The position numbers and the translations under genes were made by a program. Shown here in pieces: positions 9,107-19,904 of a stretch of 64,000 nt of DNA; within the stretch, counting starts at the first letter, position 1, and the number at the start of each line of letters is the position of its first letter. The notes beneath the pieces were generated by a model that saw only the letters and a list, made by a program, of their open reading frames with translations, did no database searches and had not been told where the DNA came from. Source of the stretch: Nonomuraea deserti (GTDB lineage: Bacteria > Actinomycetota > Actinomycetes > Streptosporangiales > Streptosporangiaceae); the NCBI RefSeq assembly GCF_004348685.1, contig NZ_SMKO01000001.1, positions 62,001 through 126,000 on the forward strand. The letters are read 5' to 3'.

Positions 9107-9460
9107 GTGGTGGCAGGGGTGTACGTTCAGGAGGTGGCGGATCTCGACGTCGAGGTGGAGCGCGGGCGGTGCCGCGCGCTGGTGCGGCTCGACGGTGACC
9201 TCGACAAGCTCACGGCGCCGCTGCTCAAGGAGTGGCTGGTCAAGCTCTACACCGAGGGCTTCGTGCAGGTCGTCATCGACACCTCCAGGCTCGAGTTCTG
9301 TGACTCCAGCGGGTTGTGGGTGCTGGTGGAGCACCGGCGCAGGGTGGCCGAGCACGCCGGGTCGTTACGGCTCGTCGGGGTGCACGGCGTGCTGCAGCGG
9401 GTGCTCGACGTGACGCGCCTCGGTGCCGCCTTCGACAGCGTCGCGTCCGCCGACTGCTGA
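9107..9460 (+). CDS. STAS-domain anti-sigma factor antagonist
   Basis: A protein of up to 117 residues that is a single STAS domain. The motif DTSRLEFCDSSGLWVLV carries the serine pair that partner-switching kinases (RsbW type) phosphorylate. It would release a sigma factor by binding its anti-sigma kinase. No kinase or sigma gene lies nearby. Several GTG codons (9107, 9119, 9134) are possible starts. The STAS fold begins near DLDVEVERG, so the exact start is uncertain. It is transcribed away from the tRNA-Ser gene. Confidence 0.85.
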   Translation: MVAGVYVQEVADLDVEVERGRCRALVRLDGDLDKLTAPLLKEWLVKLYTEGFVQVVIDTSRLEFCDSSGLWVLVEHRRRVAEHAGSLRLVGVHGVLQRVLDVTRLGAAFDSVASADC

Positions 9461-9502
9461 CCCGCCCGCACCTGCCTCGCATGCCCGGGCCACCCGCGGG
9501 CC

Positions 9503-10348
9503 CTACGCGCCGAGCTGGGCCAGCAGCCACTTCGGGCCCATGGTCTCGGCCCCCAGCGCGCCGACCCGCTCCTTCAGCTCTCGGTCGGCGGTGACGACGA
9601 CCACGCGCTCCCACGGCCTGGCCCTGCGTACGACGTCGACGATCGCGTCGTCGCCGCTGCCGGTGGCGGCGACCACCTGGATGCCCGGGACGTCCGGCGC
9701 GTTCCTCGCCGCGCCCTCGACGACGGCCACCATCCTGGGGAACCACTGGGCCAGCACCGGATGCGCCAGACGGCGCCGGGAGACGTCCTGGAGCAGGCGG
9801 GTCGCCGCGCCGAGCCGGTCGTGCCACCAGCCGTGCTCGGCCCGCGCGCCGACGATGTTGGCCACGTCGAGGACGATGATCTCGGGCTTGATCGCCGCCT
9901 GCACCTCGCCCCAGGTCGCGGCGAAGCCCGGATGGAGGTTCCTGCCGGTGACCTCGGGCAGCGGCAGCCAGCGCAGCTCGTCGCTCTCGGCGTTGGCGGG
10001 CGCCGCGGCCAGCAGCTCGGCCGACTCGGCGATCACCGTCTCGAACACCCACCCGCCGTGGTCGTCGAGGTAGACGCCCTGCACGCGGAGCGCGTCGCCG
10101 GCGAGCGCGGCCTCCTCGCGGGCCTCGCGCAGCGCGCTGGTGACGGCGTCCTCGTGGCTGTCGCGGGCTCCGCCCGGCAGGCCCCACGTGCCGCCGTGGT
10201 GGCTCCACACGGCGCGTTTCTGCATGAGCACGTGCGGGACGCCGCGGTCGTCATGGTGTACGACGAGAAGCCCCGACGCGCCGTGGATGCCCCAGTGGCG
10301 GTGCCCCAGGGCGCATTCGGTCCAGCCGTCGCCGTCTCTGGCCGTCAT
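9503..10348 (-). CDS. Nudix hydrolase fused to a NYN/PIN-like domain
   Basis: A protein of 281 residues with two domains. Residues 1-140 are a Nudix hydrolase: a complete Nudix box begins at GGARDSHEDA and contains REAREEA. Residues 150-281 begin IIVLDVANIVGARAEHGWW and contain GSGDDAIVD and VVTADRELKERV, a pattern of NYN/PIN-like nuclease folds with conserved aspartates. The protein may clean up nucleotides or capped RNA ends and also cut RNA, but that is inference. The ATG at 10348 starts MTARDGDGW. It lies 10 bp downstream of the M15 peptidase gene on the same strand. Confidence 0.8.
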   Translation of the reverse strand: MTARDGDGWTECALGHRHWGIHGASGLLVVHHDDRGVPHVLMQKRAVWSHHGGTWGLPGGARDSHEDAVTSALREAREEAALAGDALRVQGVYLDDHGGWVFETVIAESAELLAAAPANAESDELRWLPLPEVTGRNLHPGFAATWGEVQAAIKPEIIVLDVANIVGARAEHGWWHDRLGAATRLLQDVSRRRLAHPVLAQWFPRMVAVVEGAARNAPDVPGIQVVAATGSGDDAIVDVVRRARPWERVVVVTADRELKERVGALGAETMGPKWLLAQLGA

Positions 10349-10358
10349 GGCGTGATGC

Positions 10359-11096
10359 TCAGCCTCCGCCCTTGGAGAAATGCTGGTAGTCCTTGGTGCC
10401 CGACCAGTAGCCGCCCCACTCCCAGCCGACCCGGGCGAACGCCTTGACGACCTTGTCACCAGGATTTATCACACCTTTACCCTTGGTCGGGCGCTCAGTG
10501 AACTTTTTCGCATTTTGGTGTGCAGTGTTGCCACTTGCGGTGACATAGGGGTTCTCGCGGGGATTGATGTCTATCGCTTCCCCATAGGCGTGATTGGACC
10601 AGTTGCTCGATCCGGTGGCCCGGCGGCAGTTGAAGGCCGAGGTGTTGTCGGCGTCGATCGAGTCGTAGTCGTCCGCTTTGTACGCGTCGACCAGCTTCAT
10701 CTGCCGGATCGGCCAGCGCCAGTCGTACAACTTCTCGAAGACCGTCTCGATGTCGTCGGTGACCGTCTTGCGCACCACCAGCTCCCCGGTGTGCGGCTTG
10801 TCGTCGAACCCCCAGTACGTCAGCGTGACCAGCCGCAGGTCGCGGTAGGAGACCGGGCAGCCGGCCTGCCATGAGTACGGCAGCCGGTCGCGGGTGACCC
10901 GGGAGACCTTGGAGCTGAACGGCGGCGGGCCCGCCGGCTTCGACGTGGGCGTGACGGCCACGGGCCTGGGCGTCTCGTGTGCCGGATCGGACGCGGGAGG
11001 GACGGGAACGGAGGTCGTGGGCGACGCGCCCTGCTCCTGAGCTCCACACGAAACGGACGCGAGCACCACGAACGCCATGGCGGCAGTACGTTTCAT
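10359..11096 (-). CDS. M15-family peptidase, putative lipoprotein
   Basis: A protein of 245 residues with an N-terminal signal ending at a Cys (LASVSC, residues 12-17), a weak lipobox. A Pro/Thr-rich spacer of about 40 residues follows, then an M15 D,D-/L,D-peptidase domain. Zinc-binding signatures are visible: SNHAYGEAIDINP (His then Asp) and a C-terminal DYQHF, with GWEWGGYW between them. It should cleave peptidoglycan stem peptides outside the membrane. It is upstream of the Nudix-NYN gene with a 10-bp gap. Nothing else suggests a shared function. Confidence 0.85.
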   Translation of the reverse strand: MKRTAAMAFVVLASVSCGAQEQGASPTTSVPVPPASDPAHETPRPVAVTPTSKPAGPPPFSSKVSRVTRDRLPYSWQAGCPVSYRDLRLVTLTYWGFDDKPHTGELVVRKTVTDDIETVFEKLYDWRWPIRQMKLVDAYKADDYDSIDADNTSAFNCRRATGSSNWSNHAYGEAIDINPRENPYVTASGNTAHQNAKKFTERPTKGKGVINPGDKVVKAFARVGWEWGGYWSGTKDYQHFSKGGG

Positions 11097-11125
11097 CTGG
11101 CCACCATATGCGACGTCGGAGCAGG

Positions 11126-11602
11126 TCAGGGGACGACCAGCACCGTACGGCGAGCCCGTTTGGCCAGCTTGGCCGCGACCGAGCCGCCCAGGCGGGAGCG
11201 CGAGCGGCCCACCACGATGGCGTCGGCCCGGTAGGCGCCCGCCAGCGTCTCCAGCTCGCGCGCCGCGTCACCGCGCACGCTGACGAACCGCCAGGGGACG
11301 CCCGCGCCCTTCAGTTCGTCCCTGAGGTCCTCGGTCAGGTCGGCCGCCGCGTCGGGGATGACGGGCGACCCGGCGAAGAACCACAGTGACGGGCTGTAGA
11401 GCGACTCCACGAAGGCGACGACGAGCGCGGCGTCGTCTCTCCGGGCGAGCCCGGCCGCGTACGCGAGCGCGTTGCGGCTCGGGCCCGATCCGTCGTATCC
11501 CACGACGAGAAGGCCGGCGCCGTCCTTGCCGATCTCGAACCGCCCTGCGGGGAGCCGGCCTTCCAACGGCTCCCAGTGGGGGTCCGTGCCACTGCCGAAC
11601 AC
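11126..11602 (-). CDS. Universal stress protein (UspA family)
   Basis: A protein of 158 residues with a single Usp domain from about residue 30. LLVVGYDGSGPSRNAL is the first strand and loop. VVGRSRSRLGGSVAAKL matches the ATP-binding motif G-x2-G-x9-G-[ST] in modified form. The first 28 residues (MFGSGTDPHWEPLEGRLP) are an extra N-terminal segment. The start may be further in, but no better candidate with a ribosome site was seen. It is downstream of the MFS and small membrane protein genes on the same strand with a 13-bp gap. Confidence 0.85.
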   Translation of the reverse strand: MFGSGTDPHWEPLEGRLPAGRFEIGKDGAGLLVVGYDGSGPSRNALAYAAGLARRDDAALVVAFVESLYSPSLWFFAGSPVIPDAAADLTEDLRDELKGAGVPWRFVSVRGDAARELETLAGAYRADAIVVGRSRSRLGGSVAAKLAKRARRTVLVVP

Positions 11603-11615
11603 GGCTTGTCTCTCG

Positions 11616-11852
11616 TCAGGCGTCGGCGTGCTTGCCGCGGCGGGTCAGCTCGCGCAGCGCGTCGGCCGCGTAGATCACGAGGGACACGAACGAGAGCGCG
11701 GCGATCGAGCCGCCGAGCCACAGGTCGTTGACGGTCGCGTCCGCGTAGGCCGCGCCGCGTGGCTGGTAGCCGACCACGAAGGGGGCCGCGACGAGCCACA
11801 GGCCGCCGAGGAACAACAGGACGAGGGCGGATACGCCCAGCTTGGCCTTCAA
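11616..11852 (-). CDS. Small two-TM membrane protein, SPW-like
   Basis: A protein of 78 residues with two hydrophobic helices and the motif GGLWLVAAPFVVGYQPRG. It is similar to SPW-repeat membrane proteins and to the preceding gene. The start is a TTG at 11852 that overlaps the upstream stop (TTGA) and follows a GGAGGAG ribosome site at 5-nt spacing. This fixes the start despite the rare codon. It is part of the MFS operon. Function unknown. Confidence 0.7.
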   Translation of the reverse strand: MKAKLGVSALVLLFLGGLWLVAAPFVVGYQPRGAAYADATVNDLWLGGSIAALSFVSLVIYAADALRELTRRGKHADA

Positions 11853-12277
11853 CGGTTCTCCTCCACTCCCACCAGGGATCCCTTGCCGTTCGGGCGGTGG
11901 TCGCCGCTCGAACGCGGGGTGTTGGTCAAGTCCTCGCGCAACGCCTCGACGAGGGGGGCGAGCAGGGTGGCCAGCTCCGCGGACGACGCCTGCGGCGCGG
12001 GGGCGGGCACCGGCTCGGGCACCGGCTCGGGGACGCGCCGCCTCACCTCCACCAGGCCGCGCGCCACCAGGTCCGCGTGGATGGCCAGCACGAACGCGAT
12101 CGTGCCCGCCAGCCCCACGACGGCCACGCCGAGGCCGGTGAAGAACTCGGACCGGGTGGCGTCCGTCCAGTCGCCCGTCTCCGGCTGGGTGCCGAGGGCG
12201 AAAGGCGCGATCATCAGCCACAGCCCGGCCAGGGCGGCCAGGGCGGCCGTGACGGCGCCGACAAACTTGCGAATCAT
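11849..12277 (-). CDS. Two-TM membrane protein with Pro-rich tail, SPW-like
   Basis: A protein of 142 residues. The N-terminal half has two membrane helices with GLWLMIAPFALGTQPETGDW, paralogous to the next gene's GLWLVAAPFVVGYQPRG. A PVPEPVPEPVPAPAPQ linker and a helical polar C-terminus follow. Its ATG overlaps the MFS stop (ATGA) and its stop overlaps the next TTG start, so three membrane-protein genes are translationally coupled. Function unknown. It might assist the exporter or be a membrane-stress component. Confidence 0.75.
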   Translation of the reverse strand: MIRKFVGAVTAALAALAGLWLMIAPFALGTQPETGDWTDATRSEFFTGLGVAVVGLAGTIAFVLAIHADLVARGLVEVRRRVPEPVPEPVPAPAPQASSAELATLLAPLVEALREDLTNTPRSSGDHRPNGKGSLVGVEENR

Positions 12278-14082
12278 TGCGAGATTCCTCCCGTTACAAG
12301 GTCTTTCTGCGGTGGCGCGGCCTGCGCGATCAGGGCGCGTGAGGTGGGCCGCAACACGTCCTGGGCGACCGACCTGGCCCGTTCCCGCTCGGAGCGGCCG
12401 TCCGGCGGCGCCATCCTCGCGACCGCGGTGAGCAGCGCGGAGCGCTCGCCGTTCGTCCGCTCGATACGCTGGGCCACGAGCTCCAGCAGCAGCCCGGCCA
12501 GCACCAGGTCGTCCTTGCTGAGCGGCTTGGGGTCGGGCGGCGCCGCCATGGTCGACCCGCGCAGCGGCAGCTCCTTGAGGAAGATCGTGGCCACGAACCC
12601 GAGCAGGGCGATGGGCACGCCCACCATGAACACGGTTTCCAGGCCGCGCGTGAACGACTCCAGCACGATGTGTCTGATCGGCTCGGGCAGCCGCTGGATG
12701 GCGTCGGGGCTGCCGAGCTTGACCTCGGAGCCGCCGGGCAGCGCGATGTGCGCGGCCCGCAGCATCTCGGCCATCTCGTCCTTGAGCCGGTTGGTCAGGA
12801 TCGCGCCGAACGCGGCCACGCCGACTGCGCCGCCCAGCGAGCGGAAGAACGAGACACCCGACGTGGTGGAGGCCATGTCACGCGGCTCGGAGCCGTTCTG
12901 GGCGGCCAGGATCAGCATCTGCATGGACATGCCGAGCCCGGTGCCCAGCACCGCGACGTCGAACCCGATGAGCCACTCGCTGGAGTCGACGTGCAGCCTG
13001 GACAGCAGGAGCAGCCCGGCGGCCACCACCAGCAGGCCCGCGACAGGGAAGAGCTTCCACCTGCCGGTCTTGGTGACGATCTTCCCGGAGACCACGCCGG
13101 ACACGAACAGCGCAGCCACCATGGGCAGCGTCATCAGACCGGAGTCCGTCGGGCTGAGGCCCTTGACGATCTGCAGATACTGCGGCAGGTAGATCATCGC
13201 GCCGAACATCGCCATGCCCACGAAGAGCGAGGCGAGGCTGGTGAGCACGAACGTACGGTTGCGGAACAGCCGCGGCGGCAGGATGGGGTCGCGCGCGGTC
13301 CGCTCGGACAGCACGGCGAGCGCCAGCATGAGCAGGCCGATCGCGGCGAGGAAATAGGTCCAGACCGAGTTCCACTCGAACTCGTTGCCGCCGAGCGTCA
13401 GCAGCAGCATGAGCGCGCTCGCGCTGGCCGTGATGGTCGTCGCGCCCCAGATGTCGACCGAGGTCTTCCGCTTGACGACCGGAAGTTTCAGCACCTTCTG
13501 GATCACCAGGAAGGACACGATGGCGAACGGCACGACCACGTAGAAGCACCAGCGCCAGCCCAGCCAGTCGGCGTCCACGATGAACCCGCCGAGCAGCGGC
13601 CCCGCGACCGTGGAGATGCCGAAGACCGCCCCCATGTAGCCGGAGTACCGGCCGCGCTCGCGGGGCGAGACGATGTCGCCGAGGATCACCTGGGACAGCG
13701 CCGACAGGCCGCCGACACCCAGGCCCTGCACGGCCCGCGCCGCGATGAGCTGCCCCATGTCCTGGGACATCCCGGCGACGGCCGATGCGGCGACGAACAA
13801 TCCCAGCGCGGTCTGGAAGAGCAGCTTGCGCCCGAACAGGTCGGACAGTTTCCCCCACAACGGCGTGGACACCGTCATCGTCAGCATGGTCGCGCTCGCG
13901 ACCCACGAGTACTGGTCCTGACCGCCGAGTTCCCCCACGATCGTCGGCAGCGCGGTGCCCACCACGGAAGTCGAGATCATCGACGTGAGCATCGCGAGCA
14001 TCAGCCCGGACATGATCTCGAGAATTTCGCGGTGGGTGTACTGCCGCTTCGTGGAGGTCGCGGTATGTGCCTGGGCTACCAA
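12274..14082 (-). CDS. MFS drug exporter, DHA2 (EmrB/QacA) family
   Basis: A protein of 602 residues with about 14 predicted membrane segments. It has motif A (GKLSDLFGRK), motif C (GPLLGGFIVD) and a cytoplasmic C-terminal extension of about 100 residues after the last segment. The family exports hydrophobic drugs by proton antiport. The start is a TTG at 14082 with a purine-rich AAGGGGG upstream. It is divergent from a TetR regulator across 108 bp containing a near-perfect palindrome, the usual layout of a TetR-repressed efflux pump. Two coupled small membrane protein genes follow. Confidence 0.92.
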   Translation of the reverse strand: MVAQAHTATSTKRQYTHREILEIMSGLMLAMLTSMISTSVVGTALPTIVGELGGQDQYSWVASATMLTMTVSTPLWGKLSDLFGRKLLFQTALGLFVAASAVAGMSQDMGQLIAARAVQGLGVGGLSALSQVILGDIVSPRERGRYSGYMGAVFGISTVAGPLLGGFIVDADWLGWRWCFYVVVPFAIVSFLVIQKVLKLPVVKRKTSVDIWGATTITASASALMLLLTLGGNEFEWNSVWTYFLAAIGLLMLALAVLSERTARDPILPPRLFRNRTFVLTSLASLFVGMAMFGAMIYLPQYLQIVKGLSPTDSGLMTLPMVAALFVSGVVSGKIVTKTGRWKLFPVAGLLVVAAGLLLLSRLHVDSSEWLIGFDVAVLGTGLGMSMQMLILAAQNGSEPRDMASTTSGVSFFRSLGGAVGVAAFGAILTNRLKDEMAEMLRAAHIALPGGSEVKLGSPDAIQRLPEPIRHIVLESFTRGLETVFMVGVPIALLGFVATIFLKELPLRGSTMAAPPDPKPLSKDDLVLAGLLLELVAQRIERTNGERSALLTAVARMAPPDGRSERERARSVAQDVLRPTSRALIAQAAPPQKDLVTGGISQ

Positions 14083-14120
14083 GACACCACATCCCCCTTG
14101 AAAACGTCCTTACCCGGTGG

Positions 14121-14138
14121 AGTATACGCCCGTTTACT
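14121..14138. promoter_or_regulatory. Putative TetR operator
   Basis: The 18-bp AGTATACG-CC-CGTTTACT is an inverted repeat with 7 of 8 arm positions matching. It lies between the divergent MFS (14082) and TetR (14191) starts. Size and symmetry fit a TetR dimer site that could repress both genes. Confidence 0.65.
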
Positions 14139-14190
14139 AGCCGCGCGGCAAGTGGGTCGTCGCCCACGCGCCGCCGACTAGAGTTCTGGT

Positions 14191-16228
<2,038 letters not shown>

Positions 16229-16233
16229 TCGAT

Positions 16234-16258
16234 CGCCGGGCCCCGCCGGGGCCCGGCG
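16234..16258 (+). terminator. Terminator of the GH6 gene
   Basis: A perfect 11-bp GC stem (16234-16244 with 16248-16258) with a 3-nt loop lies 5 bp after the stop. Confidence 0.75.
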
Positions 16259-16321
16259 AAATATCCGCGTCCCGCACGATGTTGCACAGAGCCATCCGCA
16301 CTCCTCGAAAGGCGCGTACCC

Positions 16322-17308
16322 ATGGCTCTGCCGCTGTCCATTCTTGATCTAGCGCACATCGGCGAGGGCGAGACGGCGCGCGACAGCTTCACCGCGAGCG
16401 TGGCGCTCGCCCAGCGCGCGGAAGAGCTCGGCTACAAGCGCATCTGGTACGCCGAGCACCACAACATGCCGAGCATCGCCTCCTCGGCGACGAGCGTGCT
16501 GATCGCCCACGTCGCCGCGCACACCAGCACCATCCGCCTCGGCGCGGGCGGCGTCATGCTCCCCAACCACGCGCCGCTGACCATCGCCGAGCAGTTCGGC
16601 ACCCTGGAGACCCTCCACCCCGGGCGCATCGACCTCGGCCTCGGCCGGGCGCCGGGCAGCGACCAGCAGACCATGCGCGCCCTGCGCCGCAGCCCCGCCT
16701 CCGCCGATTCGTTCCCGCAGGACGTGCTCGAACTGCAGGGCTACCTGACGGGCGAGTCCCGCATCCCCGGCGTCGACGCCACCCCCGGCAAGGGCACCGA
16801 CGTGCCGCTCTACATCCTCGGCTCCTCCCTGTTCGGCGCCCAGCTCGCGGCGGCCCTCGGCCTGCCGTACGCGTTCGCCTCGCACTTCGCGCCCAACGCG
16901 CTGGAGGAGGCCGTGGCCGTCTACCGGCGCGACTTCAAGCCGTCCGCGCAGCTCGACCGGCCGCACGTCATCGCGGCGCTCAACGTGATCGCCGCCGAGA
17001 CGACGGAGGAGGCCGAGGAGCAGTTCCTGGCCTCCAAGCGGCTCAGGGTGACCCGGTTCCTCGGCCGGGGGCGCACGTTCACGCAGGAGGAGGCCGACAT
17101 GATCCTGGAGTCGCCGGCCGGGCAGCAGATCGTGCAGATGGCCAAATACTCCGCCGTCGGCAACCCGGCCGAGGTCGAGGCTTACGTCGCCCGCTTCGCC
17201 GAGCACGCCCGGGCCGACGAGCTGATCGTCGCCTTCGCGGCCGTCGACAGGAAGGCCTGGATGCGCTCGGCCGAGCTCCTGGCGGAGGCCCACGGCCTGC
17301 GCGCCTGA
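16322..17308 (+). CDS. LLM-class flavin-dependent oxidoreductase
   Basis: A protein of 328 residues with the bacterial luciferase-like TIM barrel, close to the YhbW-type subgroup. Features are [36 protein letters not shown], a conserved [14 protein letters not shown] and [13 protein letters not shown]. It would use FMNH2 or F420 to oxidise or reduce an unknown small molecule. The ATG at 16322 is the clear family start. It stands alone between the GH6 terminator and a convergent hypothetical gene. Confidence 0.9.
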   Translation: MALPLSILDLAHIGEGETARDSFTASVALAQRAEELGYKRIWYAEHHNMPSIASSATSVLIAHVAAHTSTIRLGAGGVMLPNHAPLTIAEQFGTLETLHPGRIDLGLGRAPGSDQQTMRALRRSPASADSFPQDVLELQGYLTGESRIPGVDATPGKGTDVPLYILGSSLFGAQLAAALGLPYAFASHFAPNALEEAVAVYRRDFKPSAQLDRPHVIAALNVIAAETTEEAEEQFLASKRLRVTRFLGRGRTFTQEEADMILESPAGQQIVQMAKYSAVGNPAEVEAYVARFAEHARADELIVAFAAVDRKAWMRSAELLAEAHGLRA

Positions 17309-17318
17309 GCGATCGGGG

Positions 17319-17756
17319 TCAGTCGGCGACGAGGCGCATCCTGCGGCCTTCGCGCTCGCGCTGCCGCCGCACCACGTACGTGCCCGGCGCGCACCCCGTT
17401 CCTCCATGCTCGGGGTGCAGCAGGTAGACGGTGGCCTGCGCCTGGAACATGCCGATCGCCAGCCGGTCGGAGTCCAGCACCTGGTCCGTCCACAGGCACG
17501 TGCCGGGGTCGGCGACGAGCGTGTGCGGGTTGCCGCCGGCCTCGCCGCGCAGCAGCTCGACGCCCGCCGACGGCACCGGCTCCCACCTGGCGCCGGGCCG
17601 GGCCCTGACGGAGCCGGCGACCATCGCGAGCGGGATGACGATCAGGTCGCCCTGGGCCTGGAGGCCGTCGACGACGGGGATGCGGACCGACTGCTCGAGG
17701 TGGTCGAGCACGGTGAGCCCGGTCCGCCGGGTCAGGGAAGCAAGAGTCACGTTCAT
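17319..17756 (-). CDS. Hypothetical protein downstream of a DUF6745-like gene
   Basis: A protein of 145 residues with no recognised domain. The sequence has a beta-rich middle (VVDGLQAQGDLIVIPLAMV), a hydrophilic end with RQREREGRRMR, and several Gly/His patches. Three in-frame starts exist (17765 GTG, 17762 ATG, 17756 ATG). The GAGG ribosome site is 8 nt from 17756 but only 2 nt from 17762, which favours 17756. It follows the DUF6745-like gene by 10 bp on the same strand, so the two likely form a unit. Confidence 0.6.
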   Translation of the reverse strand: MNVTLASLTRRTGLTVLDHLEQSVRIPVVDGLQAQGDLIVIPLAMVAGSVRARPGARWEPVPSAGVELLRGEAGGNPHTLVADPGTCLWTDQVLDSDRLAIGMFQAQATVYLLHPEHGGTGCAPGTYVVRRQREREGRRMRLVAD

Positions 17757-17766
17757 GGTCATCACC

Positions 17767-18837
17767 TCAGGTTCTGCGCTGGAGTCCGGAGTAGTGCTCG
17801 GCGGACAGCCCGTAGGTCCAGCCGGCGGCGGCGATCGGATCGTCGAAGGCCGGCACGGTGAGCCCGTAGCGGCGCCGGTGGCCGTCGCGTTCGACGGATC
17901 CGTTGACGGCGAGGAGCACCCTCGTTCCCCCTCGCATGTCGTAGAGCTGCAGCTCGCAGCCCGGATTGCCGGGGTCGGGCGCGGCGGCGACGAGCCGCAG
18001 CCTGGCCTTCTCGACGTACGAGGCCCAGCCCATGTGCTCGATCGCGCACCGCCTGACCTCCACGTTCGGCTCGTCCGCGATCCGCCGCACGCTCGGATCC
18101 GTGATCACCCAGGCGGGCACCGGCATGCCGTGCCAGGCGTGCAGGTCCCAGCCGTCCGCGTACCGCACGGCCGGGCCGTCCGCGCAGTGCGGCCGGACCT
18201 CGCCGTTCTCGCCCCACACCTCGGTGTGCAGGGCGACGGGACGTTCGGAGACCACGCACGTGTCCTCCCTGGGCCACCACCAGCCGCACGACGTGGTCGC
18301 GGCCGTCCACAGGTCGAGACGGCGCAGCTGCTCGCCGGTGAAGACCGCGCCGGCGGCACGGCGCAGCGCGTCGTACTCGGCGATCCAGGAGACGTACAGC
18401 GTGTCGTACCAGACGCGCCGGAGCACCGGCGACTCGTGCGCCGCGTTCAACGCCGGGACGAGGGTGCTGGTGACGGACCGCTGGAGCGGGAAGAACGTCG
18501 TACGGCGGATGACCTGGTCGAGCGGCTGCTGACGCTGTCTGGTCCGTGCGTCGAGCTCGTGGCGCAGCGTGCTCGCCAGCGTGGACAGCCGTCCGGGCAC
18601 GGGCCACTCGGCCAGGCGGTCGACGGTCTCCCAGGCGCGGGTCCCCGGCGGCACGGTCGCCAGGCCCTTGGCGGGCGACGAGACCCAGTGGAAACGGGGT
18701 GGGGGCAGGCCGATCAGGCGGTAGAGCCCTGAGATGGCGGCCTCTGCGGCCGGACGGTCGGCGGGCCGCGTCGACAACGCCCGGCCCAGCCATGTTTCGC
18801 GGATTGCGGCAGCTTCCCGCTGCACGTGGACGCTCAC
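17767..18837 (-). CDS. DUF6745-like hypothetical protein
   Basis: A protein of 356 residues. A helical N-terminal half carries WLGRALSTRPADRPAAE. The C-terminal part has SCGWWWPREDTCVVSERP and a run PHCADGPAVRYADGWDLHAWHG, which resembles DUF6745 and related GR-H-GPA beta repeats also found beside antitoxin-like leucine-rich proteins in actinobacteria. Biochemical role unknown. It is the first gene of a two-gene minus-strand unit. Confidence 0.65.
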   Translation of the reverse strand: MSVHVQREAAAIRETWLGRALSTRPADRPAAEAAISGLYRLIGLPPPRFHWVSSPAKGLATVPPGTRAWETVDRLAEWPVPGRLSTLASTLRHELDARTRQRQQPLDQVIRRTTFFPLQRSVTSTLVPALNAAHESPVLRRVWYDTLYVSWIAEYDALRRAAGAVFTGEQLRRLDLWTAATTSCGWWWPREDTCVVSERPVALHTEVWGENGEVRPHCADGPAVRYADGWDLHAWHGMPVPAWVITDPSVRRIADEPNVEVRRCAIEHMGWASYVEKARLRLVAAAPDPGNPGCELQLYDMRGGTRVLLAVNGSVERDGHRRRYGLTVPAFDDPIAAAGWTYGLSAEHYSGLQRRT

Positions 18838-18912
18838 CGGATGCGGGTGGCGTCGTCCTTTCTCACGATCATGGATGAATAGTGACAGATCGGCGTCGGC
18901 CGTGTCCAGCGG

Positions 18913-19269
18913 CTAGCGGGCCTGGCCCCGCTCCTCGGTCGTCGCGAGGGTGGAGGTGCCGCCATCGGGTAGCTCGCGGTGGGTGAAGATGTCGATCAGC
19001 GCCTGCACGGGCATGTCGGCCTCGGTGTGGTGGCGGAATCTCAGGCCGGGCTCGATGTGGTAGTGGTTGCGGCGGCCGACCCTGTTGCGCTGGATGTAGC
19101 CGGCCCCCTCCAGGTCGGAGACGATGCTCTGGGCCGCGCGCTCGGTGATGCCGATCGATGCGGCGATGTCACGGACCCGCACTTGCGGGTCGACGGCGAT
19201 CGCCAGGAGCACCCGGGCATGGTTGGTCAGGAACGTCCATGCTGTGCGACGCGTGCCCTCGTTGTCCAT
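18913..19269 (-). CDS. Winged-helix transcriptional regulator (MarR/ArsR-like)
   Basis: A protein of 118 residues, mostly one winged helix-turn-helix. AWTFLTNHARVLLAIA is helix 1, VRVRDIAASIGITERAAQSI is the HTH, and DLEGAGYIQRNRVGRRNHY is the wing. A polar tail follows. It could sense a signal as a dimer but has no obvious ligand domain. It is divergent from a STAS protein gene. Confidence 0.8.
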   Translation of the reverse strand: MDNEGTRRTAWTFLTNHARVLLAIAVDPQVRVRDIAASIGITERAAQSIVSDLEGAGYIQRNRVGRRNHYHIEPGLRFRHHTEADMPVQALIDIFTHRELPDGGTSTLATTEERGQAR

Positions 19270-19570
19270 CCCCGTGCGGCTCCTCCCGGCGTTGAGCTGA
19301 CCAGCAGTATACGGTGACCTGCAGCTCGTTGCGCGAAGTTTGATTGCCGAAAAGCTATTCCGGTATTGTTCTTACTAGTTTACCGTAGAGGTGTCCAGCC
19401 GCCCAGGTTTGGACCCCGTGAGGATCAGGGGGGATGCGATGTCGCACGCGAGGCATACCGTCAAGCCGCGACCGGCTTACGGATCGCGTCGCCCGACGAG
19501 CGCGGCTCGGCACGTGCGCCGAGACCGTCACACGACGACACCCGACACCTTGTGCGCCGACGAGGGCGAC

Positions 19571-19903
19571 ATGGTGTTGTCAGCGCCTCCGCCCACGCCG
19601 GAGCACCTGTTGTACGTGGATGACATCCTGCAGGTCACCTGCACCGTCAAAGCCGGGCCCTCCGTGATCAATCTCATCGGTGAGATCGACTCCAGCAACA
19701 GCGGAGAGGTCCTGCGCACGCTGACCGAGGCCCGCTACATCGACGATCAACTGATCATCGACGTCAGCGGCGTCACCTTCGCCGACGTGTCGGCCGTCCG
19801 GGCCCTGCAGTCCTTCGCCTCCGGCGGCTCAGCCACCATCCGCAACGCTCAGCCGCAGCTGAACCGCCTGGCGGGACTGCTCGGCCTGACCCTTTTCGAC
19901 TGA
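19571..19903 (+). CDS. STAS-domain protein, putative anti-sigma antagonist
   Basis: A protein of 110 residues from the ATG at 19571, which has GAGGG upstream at good spacing. The frame stays open 180 bp further up to 19391, but that stretch is Arg-rich and looks non-coding. The STAS fold spans about residues 20-108 with LIIDVSGVTFADVSAVRALQ, where the usual DSSG is replaced by DVSA. A serine remains for possible phosphorylation. The C-terminus (RLAGLLGLTLFD) matches the family. It may act with kinases encoded elsewhere. Confidence 0.8.
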   Translation: MVLSAPPPTPEHLLYVDDILQVTCTVKAGPSVINLIGEIDSSNSGEVLRTLTEARYIDDQLIIDVSGVTFADVSAVRALQSFASGGSATIRNAQPQLNRLAGLLGLTLFD

Positions 19904-19904
19904 C

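Noticed and set aside
8992-9198. Small plus-strand frame over tRNA-Ser
   Set aside because: The sequence GVGFEPTRP-type translation is the common artefact of reading a tRNA gene on the wrong strand.
19391-19570. N-terminal extension of the STAS protein
   Set aside because: Arg-rich, no conserved sequence. A better ribosome site and ATG are at 19571.
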